Source of the DNA: Blastomyces gilchristii SLH14081
Lineage: Eukaryota > Ascomycota > Eurotiomycetes > Onygenales > Ajellomycetaceae
Assembly (NCBI RefSeq): GCF_000003855.2
Contig: NW_003101674.1
Location: forward strand, 1,106,734 to 1,170,733
Reading direction: 5' to 3'
DNA length: 64,000 bases
Shown here: piece after piece, positions 50,201-60,332 of the stretch
How positions within the stretch are numbered: the first letter of the stretch is position 1
Layout: every line of letters starts with the position of its first letter
Notes under the pieces: generated by a model
The model's database searches: none
The model's input: the letters and a program-made list of their open reading frames with translations, nothing else
What the model was told of the DNA's origin: nothing
Translations under genes and position numbers: made by a program

Positions 50201-53200
50201 CTGAAGGTATATGTTTCTTTTCAACTGCATGGCCGGCTGTGCCACGTGCAACTAACCCTAATTCTTCGAATGCGCGCAGGAGCGAACCTACGCTAGTACT
50301 GCTAGTAGGTCGAGTGAGGATATTTCCAAGGATTTGTTCTTCCTCGTGGGGAGCGAGATCCCCATATGCTCGAAATCCCGTCCGCAGGCGGTGTTTATGT
50401 CCGGGGACGCGTTCAGTCAAACCCTGAGTTTCATCTTCAATGCGCTCCGTATCAAACAAGTCGACTTCGGGTTCTTCTCCGGACGACGCTTGGTTAATCA
50501 TGGTCTCTTTACGTAACCCGCCCTTATCCACTACTTGTGCGAGATCCAACCCGGGGCTACGCAGTGACAGAAGGTTCATCGAAGTCATGGCTGAGGATTC
50601 AGAAAGAGGATGGCGACTATGGCGGCTTGACGAGGTCTTCGTGCCGGAGGCCAGACCATGTTTTGCCGGTGTCTGAAAGATATGGTGGTGATGTGAGTCG
50701 GCTGCTTCTGCTTGCACAGCGGCGAGCCGTTGCTTGAAGATGGTCTGTCGCGCTTCACGGGGGATCGGTCGTTGCGTTTCTCCTTTCGAAGGTAGGCCAC
50801 TGAGACAAGTGGTGTAACTGGGTAGTGCATGCGATACATGATGCAGATCCAACTCAGCGGCATGGTTGATGAGAAACTCACGGGCTTCTTCTTCAGGACT
50901 GGTGTAGATAGTGGTACTCGGGCGAACTCCATCGCATAGCCAAAGGGCAAGGTAATATGGGTCAATTGGTACGCTTTGCTCGGCCAGCTCGAAGCCAGGA
51001 GATCTAAAAAGTCGATAAAGATGCATTTCTTCGGGATCAAGAGCAGCAAAATCAGAAGCTGTCATTTCCACAGTGTCATAGTGCTCCGCTACTGAAACTG
51101 ACGCTCCGCCGCCCTGACCATTTTGGTCTTTCTTCTCGCGGTGAAGAACAAGAATATGGTTTGGCGTTACAACAAGATCTTCTTTTTCTGCGTCAATCTT
51201 GATGCGATACAGACGATCACGTCCACTGACAATATTGAAGGCACGCCGGGGTCCGCCGTCGGGGCCAAGCAGCAGGTCTCCTTCTCTCACACTTTCCACT
51301 CCAACCTTAGTACCATCGTACCGAAGCAGCTGTGTTCCTTTGGCAAGACAGGCACGTTCCCAAAACAATCCCTCCCATGAAGGGAATGCGGTCGCCTTGA
51401 ACAGGGTGTGCTCCAGGATCGTTTCAACACCCCCGAGGGCCTGAATAACGTCGGTTCGATAGGCATTGAGGTTCCACAATTTACCGTCATGCCTCTGACT
51501 TGTCCACCAGAAAGGATTGCTCTTCATCAATTGGTAAGTTTTGAACTCGGTTCGAGTGCGGAAACCTTTGTCGAAACTAAGAGTACTTCGGTCTTTTTGG
51601 AAAAGTGTATTGATACGCGGAAGGCCGCGATCCCAACTGTCTTCCAAATCCTCAAGTGTCAGTCGTCGATTTTGTTGATTTGCCTCTTGTCGCTTCTGAG
51701 AGTATTCCATCCACACACGTTGCGAGTCGGTAAACTCGGCCTCCCAAGGTATTATATATCTAAAGATGTTAGGGATCAAAGTTTCCTCATCGTGGGACAT
51801 ACCCGCTCGGTAGTGGGTGACGCCAGTGTCAGTCTGCTTCCACCAACGTTTGTCGCTGGCCGGAATAAGTATGTGAGAGCCGGAAATCATTCCCAGGCCT
51901 CCCAATTCCTTTGGGGTGTAGAATACGGCCGGAGGGAAACGAGACGGCATTTTCGAGTTCAGGCCGATCTTAACCCGGGTTTGGATTTTGGTTTCGCATT
52001 TAACTATCGTATCCAAGAGGTTAACAGTTGACACCGCGGCTTCTCGATAATATGTGAACAGAGCGATCAAACTCGTATTCCACTTATTGGCAATCTTAGT
52101 AAACGTAGTCGAGCCAGACGACATTAGAATTTGCCTGATCCGATTGTTGAACTTCTGGATATCCTCTTCCGTGACTTGCAAGAACGCGTATGCAGTTCGT
52201 TCTTTGGTCGTGTTATTGGCCAACGACCAGACACTGTCTTTAACTTGGAACTCGTCATTCTGGTTGCGGATCTTCGGTAAAATGCGGACCTCGAATCCAC
52301 ACATCGAAAATAGCAGGTTTGGATTGTCCTTGCTATACACACTAGCAAAAGTGTCATCCCACTCAATTGTGGTAATAGATCTTGGAAGGCGGTTCTTTAG
52401 ATCCCAAAAAACGGCACGACCCAAATTAACGTCATGTCTCATCAACCGCATTCTCGAGTCCCTAGGCCAACACTTTTTATTTTTATACCCGATCACGTTT
52501 TCGAAATTCGGGTCTGGCTGCTCGGTCAAAAATCTTTGAATAAGGTCTCGCGATTCATCGGCCGAGAATCTTAGGAACACCCAAATTTTGTCAATATATC
52601 TTGTGTAGAGACGAATAGGGTGTCTAGTTTCAGTTGCCCGGTCTCTAAACTGTAAGAAATCATTTGGGCTCTGGGGAGGACCTGCAATTTCGCTGGCTCG
52701 TTGCAAGCCCAACAGGAGCAGATCGATCACGAGACCATAATACTGGAAGACAAAGCCAGAGAATTGGAGGCCACGGATCATACCGTAACTATTGGTATGA
52801 TTCATGTCCTTGTAGTTGAGCTGAACATTATTTTTTGACGTGATGTAATCAGCCAAGTTGTGGTCCATAATGAGTCGGAGGAGTCGATTAAGTAGGGTGA
52901 GGTCAATTTTCTCATAAACTTTAGATAGCTCTGTCTCAATCATAACATTACACTCGCCATCGGCAGTTTCCCAAACATTCGATAGGTTGTTAATTCCTTG
53001 AGCCCATTTGTACGTGAGCAGAGGGGGCACCTCGGAATCCGATGGTTTGATCCAGGCTGGAAATAGGTGACGCTGATCCGCTTGGTACCAAAGATATTGA
53101 TCCAAGTACGCATCGGTTATTTTCTCAATGGGCTCGATGTCGTACACCGGGTTGATGTTGGAATAGTTGTCGTTCATGTCGATACCAACTTCCTTGAAAG

Positions 53201-55919
53201 CTCGCTGTGTGAGAAGAAATCTCTTAATTCTCGCAAGGGTTGTGCCTGGGGAATCATAGGCTTGTTCAATTAGAGCAAGTTCTTCCCGCTGGCTTTGATT
53301 CAGGCGGCCCTTAACAGAATATGCCTCGCGCAAACGCTCGAGGGCCAAAATTAAAATCTTTGTATCATGCTTGTAAGATACGCTGGGGAATGGAATAGGG
53401 GAGAATTTTCGAGATTCCAGCCAATGGACAGTGGTAGTATAAATGGCGACAGCTTCCTCCGAAGAGACGTAAGGGCCGTCTTTCAGATAGTTGTGTTGTC
53501 TCTCTTGTTCAGCTTTGAGCCAGAGTCGCGTGAGTCGTCCGAGGTTTTTCTTAGCCACAGTCTTATCAACCGTTGCTCCGCGCCGAATACGCTCTCGATT
53601 GTAGTGGGCAACGGAAATCCACCAATCCGCCTTACTCTTAACATACCTTAGGATGATGTTCTCGATAGGAGCAGGAAGTCCCGGCACTTTCCAAGGGATG
53701 TTACTCTTCCAGCATCTCCAAGCCTCCGAGAGATGTTGTAAAACGGTGTTGACCTTATTTTGTTTAATGCCTTCGGGCATCATGTCCATAAGATCTGCCA
53801 TTACGGAAGCACGAAGTTCAAGATCGAAATGGGACTCAACACGTTGCTTCGTAACAGTCTTCGCGACGCCTTTGCTGTGACGCCCTTCAAATTGACGAGA
53901 GAGTAAGTTTCCGAGCCAACGCTCCAGGAGCGGAATAATCCCTCTCAGGAAAAAGAGCCAAACCCTCCAAGCAGGTGCCCAGAATCCACATCCAGGGCCC
54001 TTTCCGACTGGACCGGAATTAAAGCGATAGTATATGAGATGCTTCAAGTCTTTGCAAGATCTGATCTGGTGCATGAGCTTGTACTTGTATCTGTACATGC
54101 CGGTCAGCTGGCCAACATGGTTGAAAGCGTAAAGGATGCCGTCGGCCAGTTGGAAAGCATCGATATTACCCAAACGGTATTGAACTTGGGCATCAACGAT
54201 CAGCTTTGTCAGGCGAAGAATCTCTCGCATTAGATGGAAAGCATTCCCAAAGCGGGACTTTTTTCTCTCCTTTGTCGTCAAAGTCTTCACTGGTTTCAAA
54301 TTGAAGTTATAGTCCAGATGTAAATAAGTCAAATTTTTGCGATGAATCAACAGGTTCAACATGTTAAATCCTTGGCGACAGACTTGGAGCCCAGCTTCCA
54401 CCCAATCGATGGTTGTTTGTTGGAAGAATTTTGTGCCTTTCAACGTCCTCAAAAGATTCTGCTTGCTTTGCGCCTTAGGTTTCTTCCGGTGTAACTCGTT
54501 CAAAACGTAAGTCTTTAAAAGCTTCTGGTATGAGACACGGACCTTTACAGGTTGGCCTGGCGGACAGTGCTCCAGGTACCATTGCTTCACAAGTGGTACG
54601 TCCTGTGCCCGAACCATTTTACCAGAGCGCCGGTCAAATGGGTATGGCGCCCACCAAAGAGCGATTGCTGAGGCCGTTTCACTGGTGTACAACTCTTCGT
54701 CGCCCAAGAATGGCTCAGCATTTCCCGGAAGTGTGAATTCATCCTCGTCATTTCCAGCTCCAAAAATTTGATCTTCGTGGCTGACAGTTATGTTCTTGGG
54801 GGCGACGGAACGGGACGATATGGGATTAATGACAGGGTCAAAATAAAATGCAGGGAGGTTAGGTTCTGACCGGACATAAACGATCTGAGGATAAGAGTAC
54901 CAAGAGAGCTTGACACTTCGTGGTAACGAGTTATATACGTAAGGGAAGGCGACTCGGTATTCCGTTCGGATTGGAGCTCTGAAAATGATACGATCTATCG
55001 CATTGAATTCGCCAAAATCTTCATCATTTGGGTCGACGTCTTTATATAACGGCTCAAATCGGGGGCCGCCAGGGATCGCCACATTAAGAGCTTTTGCGGT
55101 TAAAAAGCTGTTCAGATCGAACATGTGGAAATAATTATTGTCTACTACGTCGCTAAGTAATTGACGACTTAAGCGATATAGCGTTGCCATTTGGGGAAGT
55201 GTCAAATTCCACTCCTTATAGCTAGGGCCATTCACGTGGGGAGTATCAAGGAGTGGACGATGATCGTAAAACCACTCGAATACAGGACTATCTTCAGATT
55301 CGTCAAGTTCCATCTGAATGGGTTCCAAAGGTTCGACATCTTCAATGTTTTCCGACCATGACAACGGTGGCTCTTCATCATCGAAAGGAGGAAAACGCAT
55401 TCTTTTGAAGTGCCGACGGTCGCTTTTCTCTCGTCGCATCGTCATCCACATTGTAGCCCATTGCGCATGAAAGACGGGTTCAATAACTCGGGGGATCTCG
55501 TTGACTAAGGTCAAGCAGCCATTCACATGATAAAGCACCTTAACCTCCCGAGCGGACTCCCAAGGCATCGGCATATTTTCCAGCAACTTGAGCACGGCAT
55601 GAGGCATGAATTTTAATGCTCCCAAGTAGCTCCTCTTGTCGGTGCTGAACTTTTTCTGTGACACATCTCCTATATCCTTCACAATCTTCCGTAAATGTTC
55701 TGGTGGCAGATCTGACTTCTGGCTTTCTACAAACCCGGCTTTCCTCTTCTCCCCGAAACGGTTTCGTTGCGTCCGCAGCCATTCGGTTTTCTTTTGGGCA
55801 AACTTTGCAACCAAGGGGTCGGCTGGGGGCCGGTATCCGGGAGGTGGGGGAGCAATAGGCATCGACGGGGGAGCTGCAGCTCCCCATCCCGGAGGCGGAG
55901 GAGGAGGAAGAGATGCCAT
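47206..55919 (-). CDS. PRP8: Prp8, U5 snRNP core splicing factor, with in-frame intein
   Basis: Prp8 is the largest, most conserved spliceosomal protein and cradles the U2/U6/U5 RNA active site in the nucleus. Exon 1 is 55919-47373 and a short last exon is 47298-47206, separated by a 74-base intron. Reading through that intron loses the conserved end VDRVDNFA. The precursor is 2879 residues. Removing a 526-residue intein (1524-2049) leaves 2353, the family's usual length. The start is [13 protein letters not shown] at 55919; the ATG seven codons upstream is less likely. Landmarks are the proline-rich N-terminus, [60 protein letters not shown] (just after the intein), RNase H-like [21 protein letters not shown] sequence and a Jab1/MPN-like end (about 2640-2879). 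The JAMM-type region reads IIHTLSGNE, without an intact zinc motif, as in all Prp8. It is divergent from RPL34. Confidence 0.98.
47299..47372 (-). other. PRP8 terminal intron
   Basis: 74 bases, GTAAGT donor, TACTAAC branch-point-like sequence, CTTGTAG acceptor. It splits off the last 30 codons plus stop of PRP8. The conserved C-terminus appears only after removing it. Confidence 0.92.
49773..51350 (-). mobile_element. PRP8 intein with LAGLIDADG homing endonuclease
   Basis: A 526-residue intein excised by protein splicing. It starts at Cys (CLAKGTQLL) after WERA and ends in HN (HDFLVLHN), with Ser as first residue of the C-extein (SGFEES), the common fungal PRP8 insertion point. Splicing motifs are complete: Cys1, TPNH at 62-65 (block B), block [12 protein letters not shown], the penultimate His and terminal Asn. 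A dodecapeptide endonuclease sits inside. Motif 1 is LALWLCDG (134-141), with Cys where Gly is usual, and motif 2 is LAGLIDGDG (397-405). Both catalytic acidic residues (Asp140 and Asp404) are kept, so homing activity is plausible. A low-complexity linker with a His run (about 186-330) separates the motifs. The frame is continuous with the host gene. Confidence 0.97.
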
Positions 55920-56385
55920 GGTGAGCGCGAAAGGCACCAAATAACCAAGTCTACCTCGCCTCTAGCTGATGATGGCAACTCAGGCGAAAATGCAGGTTAC
56001 GTCCAGCTTCACCATCAGTAAACAAATGTCTTCGATGTCCAGGAAAACATCCAAATGCGCCGTAATGATTAACAAAGATTCCAACGCGACAGAGTAGATC
56101 AGAAGGTCTCCCGCGTGGATAAGACTGGGATGTTTGTTCATCCTTCGACATCTGAAGCAACGCGTTGGAAGAAATCCTCCAGGTGGCGGCTGAAGTACGA
56201 AATCCGCTAATCCATATTTAGATTAGTGTCTTCTCGCCAAATCGTTTAGCGTACGTCCCGAATTTGCATGCAACACACACACAAAATCGAATCGAACGTT
56301 GAAAAGCCAGACGACGACAACGACAACGACGCGCCATCTCCCCGAGCCAGAGCTTAGCGACAGCAGCGATTAGAGGACAGTCACA
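55920..56385. promoter_or_regulatory. Divergent promoter region of PRP8 and RPL34
   Basis: The 466 bases between the two start codons must serve both a splicing gene and a ribosomal protein gene. Direct view: mixed composition, no clear TATA box. A CA-rich stretch lies near 56272-56284 and CGACGACAACGACAACGACG near 56310-56330 just before the RPL34 start. Assignment is by gene arrangement only. Confidence 0.6.
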
Positions 56386-57122
56386 ATGGCAAATACCAGA
56401 CTTCAATACGTAAGTGAAATGGATAATCGCTACGATAGCTACAGAAAACTAATTTACTTTTTCTCCGGATAGCGACGACGGAATCCGTATGTACAAATTC
56501 TCCATCTCGAACCGCTGCGAAATCTATCGCCTTGGTGGATGGAATTTATAACATAGATGGTGGTTCTGACAAATGGGTGAATCAGGTACAACACACGGTC
56601 AAACAAAGTCCGCATCATCAAGACCCCAGGAGGCAAGCTCCGATACCTTCACATCAAGAAGAAGGGAACAGCGCCAAAATGCGGTGACTGCGGTATCAAA
56701 CTCCCAGGCGTGAGTCTCATCTAGCGAGTTCCTATATTTTTGTGGCATTTTTTGGCATTTTTTGGCATCAAATCGGGGGGAGATGTGTATGAAACAGTTT
56801 GGACGGACATCTTTTCAACCCAGATAAAGGACACTGGAAAATTCCGATTCGGATTACGTACGGCACGCTAGAACTATCGCCAGGTTACTGATCTTGTTTC
56901 TTCTTTTTTTAAAAACATCAGGTTCCCGCCCTCCGACCCCGCGAATATTCTCAGATCTCCCGACCCAAGAAGTCTGTGTCCCGTGTCTATGGCGGCTCCC
57001 GCTGCGGTGGTTGCGTCAAGGACCGCATCGTCCGTGCTTTCCTTATCGAGGAGCAGAAGATCGTGAAGAAGGTGCTGAAGGAATCACAAGAAAAGGCTGC
57101 TGCTTCGTCGAAGAAGCGTTAA
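56386..57122 (+). CDS. RPL34: 60S ribosomal protein L34 (eL34)
   Basis: Eukaryote-specific protein of the large ribosomal subunit, cytoplasmic. Exons are 56386-56409, 56473-56486, 56586-56709 and 56922-57122, giving 120 residues, in line with the family. The start [20 protein letters not shown] is typical. It is followed by [20 protein letters not shown] and a Cys4 zinc-type motif ([10 protein letters not shown], then [20 protein letters not shown]). The tail is Lys/Ala-rich. Exon 2 is only 14 bases long. Introns clustered at the 5' end are common in fungal ribosomal protein genes. The gene starts 466 bases from PRP8 on the opposite strand. Confidence 0.97.
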
Positions 57123-58859
57123 TCTAGTGAAGGTGGGAGGTGGGAAGTTGCTGTGGATATTGTTCGATTGTTCCGGCGTTCCGAGGGACGAAAATGGCGG
57201 GAAACCACGACATACGGAAGGGTCAGTCATGGCTGTGATTTTTCTTTTTTCTTTTTCCTTTTTTTTTTTTTTGTTTTCTGTTGTGCCATTGATGTGATCT
57301 TATTCCAGTCAATGATGGGTTGAGTTTGCTTGGTTCTGGAATGTCCCCAGGTTTCCGCCGAGATAGAAGTGTAGGCAAATTTTCAATCCATCACATATAC
57401 ATTCAAAAATAAATTTAACGTCATTTCATCCTATGATTCAGCTTCTCTATTCACTGATATTTCACATTTCCGGTTATTCGCCCCTTCTGATTCCGACTAA
57501 CAATGTTTCCTTTCCAACCCTTCTTTTCCTAAGGGCTTATTTGTCTGTTTCTCGCAAGGAGATAGGCAGTCAACGCATATGAGTTCCTCAACAGTCGACC
57601 AATCAGCTATCTAGCTAGGTAGTTGATGTCTTATTCCCATTACAGAAAAACCACAGTCGTACTGTGAGACCGGTCCAGGTTCGTACAAGTCAAGACAACC
57701 CTTATTGTCGTAGGATATATCAAGGTTCAGATTTTCCATCCTAGAGCTACGTCGTTGCCAGTCCCAGGAAAATTTTGTGCAACCCAAAAATATCCAATGC
57801 TCGCGAAGTCCCAACTTTTTCGAATTGTTTCACCCTACCCGTGGACGTTTTTGATGATATCAACACCACGCAGTGTGTAATCTTTCGCGCCCTGTCCGGC
57901 TTCAGGAATATTTCAGTTGAGGATAAGTGTCGTACATCCCAGCGGGTGACTACAGCGACAATAAAAACTAGTTTAGTTCCGTGAGGCTCGGTGTTTTCTA
58001 ATTTGAGGCTACCATGCAAAACGATGCAGGGCTAGCCTCACAGGTATTGGTGAAGCAGATGCCAGGCTTGGTCTATGCATCCCCGGGAGGACGGGTAACT
58101 GTGAACCTGGAATGAAATAGTAGCCCTGCTTTATTTGTGCAGTGGTCGCAGCCTTACCACAACAGTCCTACTGCAGAAAGCCAACATTGATGCGTCACCC
58201 TTCCTTTGCATAGAAATGTGGGACGCTTTACTTGCAATACTTACAACGCGACCATTGAGGAGTACAGCTACTTATCTGCGCATGGGAAATTGACAGATGA
58301 CAGCTTGCTAATATGCAACTATGTCTTAAAGACATGCAAGGTAATGCAAGCAATTTGAACGGCTATTGTATCTTGAGCTGTCGGTTACATAGCTGGAATT
58401 TGTTTCTCTTTACGCACAGATCAATTATCCCGTATTCCCAAACCGATGCAATGAGGTTGGTCTGTGACCGTCAGCGATGTCCCCGTTGGCTTCCTCAACT
58501 CTGTGGCAAAGAAGGAACTGGTCCCGGATAAATAATTATTTTGGGTAAAAAGGGAACATCCATGGGTAATTGTGAAAGGGGAGCACCAACATACAGCAGC
58601 TGGTATGCCCTTTTGTATGCCTCGCATTTTACCCGCGGGAAGCAGCATTCTGCAGACACATAGATATCATGGTCTCAAGGTACATGTGCACGTATAGTAG
58701 TGTCCAAGAAGTTAGTGTACTAGGGGCTCAGTGCCGAGCATCCCCTCATATACCATACCCCTCTTCTTTGAAGTTCTTCCTTGATTCCTCAACCACTCAA
58801 CATCCACACTATAGGCCAAAATATGCCTTTCAAATCAAGAACATTGTGTAAAGAGCATT
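57123..58859. other. Intergenic stretch after RPL34
   Basis: The T-rich sequence right after the stop (57238-57272) is probably the RPL34 3' UTR. No further gene recognised; composition drops to AT-rich near 58850. Confidence 0.5.
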
Positions 58860-59740
58860 TTCCAGCTATTATATGAACAGGAATATTCATTTCTATCTAT
58901 TACTCGGACTTTGAAATTACTCTGCTCTATTATATTCTCTATTATCTATTATGAAAATGTAGAAAGAAGAAGAATATATAAACTTGAAAAAATAATCTAA
59001 AAGATGTTCTACACTCTCTACTTATAATTAATTATATCTTATTCTTTATATAGAGAAATATTTATTTTTTTTATGCTCTATTCATCTTTTTTACATCTTT
59101 AAAATACTGTAAAATAATATATTTTCAAATCTCTAAGAAAGTTATTTAAAGCCTATATATAAGAAAATTTGAAGAGTTTTTTTAATATCAGATAAATTAA
59201 ACTGAAAATTTTATATTTATTTTAATATCTGAATAAATTTTAAAAAGCATATTAAAATTATACTTTTTTTGAATATTCTCACTTATATTTATATTTTTGA
59301 GAAATGTAAAATTGCTCTTTGAGTAGAGAATAATACAGTAATACTAGATATTAAAAACTGATAAAAAATTGAATAAAAATTGATAGCTGAACTGAATAAA
59401 TTAATCTATATAAAACTCTGATTTAAATTCTATAGAGAATCTCAGAGTAATTATAAAACAGTGAATTTTAAAGATTAAATATAGAATATAGTCTGAAACA
59501 AAGATGAGAAAAGAATTATAAAAGATATAAGATTCAATTATATAGAAGAAGATACAGACTTTAATACAATTAATTTTATAAAAATTACAGACTGTGATTA
59601 AAATCAAGAATGAATCAACTATAAATATTAAAGAAGGAAATATATATAGATATTTCCTATTGATTTTTAGCTATCTAAATCATGTATGTAAAGATATAAT
59701 GAATACTTGATTGACATTTTATTTCATATTAAGAGCAGAT
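58860..59740. repeat. AT-rich tract, CC/GG- and CG-depleted
   Basis: About 880 bases of strongly AT-rich sequence in which CC, GG and CG are nearly absent, as in the mutated retrotransposon, while CA, TG, CT and AG persist. It is probably a mutated transposon remnant, but no protein domain or terminal repeat is readable. Its right edge is about 80 bases from the second MITE copy. Confidence 0.6.
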
Positions 59741-59818
59741 GGGTAGAATAGATATTCTCAGCACTGAATCCGTGCCACTATTATTTCCTATGATATCACC
59801 TATACGACGTATTGTTTG

Positions 59819-60324
59819 TAGACTGGCCGCCGGGACCATGAATTTCACATTTGGTCCCATTTGGTCTGGTCCCATACATTTCTTGGCGTGAATCCCGCTG
59901 GGACTGGCTATCAAAAAAACATGTAAAGTGACTATATATCAGATCTTAAAATGGAACCATGACTTGAAAAAAATGAGAAAGTGGTCCCATTTGGTCTCAT
60001 TTAGTCCCATTCTTGGCATAAAGTTACTATTTTTAGACATTTTAAGGTTTTTTTTAGACTATTTTTAATTTTTTAAAAAGTAACACTTTTTGATAATGCT
60101 TAAATGAGATTTAAAGTCATTTAAAGCAATAAAAATAATTTAAATTGAGAAGTGGAAATCATGGTCCCATTTGAAAAATGTGACAAGAGTAGACAGTAAG
60201 TCCCACTGGGACAGTATGGGACTACTATCTAATGTTAAAACCGTGTAATGGGATCAGTCGAATTGGTAATGAGACTATCAAAAAATCTGGTCCTGGTCCC
60301 AGACACGGTCACACGGTCAGTCTA
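59819..60324. mobile_element. 506-bp hAT-like MITE, copy 2
   Basis: It has the same ends (TAGACTGGCCG and, reversed, TAGACTGACCG) and exactly the same length as the copy at 20261-20766. It has its own perfect 8-bp duplication ATTGTTTG (59811-59818 and 60325-60332). It keeps GGTCCC where copy 1 has GATCTC at several places. In turn it has changes absent from copy 1, for example TTTGATAATGCTTAAAT against TTTGGTAACGCTCAAAT. Non-autonomous, no open frame. Confidence 0.95.
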
Positions 60325-60332
60325 ATTGTTTG

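Noticed and set aside
51408..52031. 207-codon plus-strand open frame inside PRP8
   Set aside because: Antisense shadow of the strongly conserved PRP8 coding sequence; no motif of its own.
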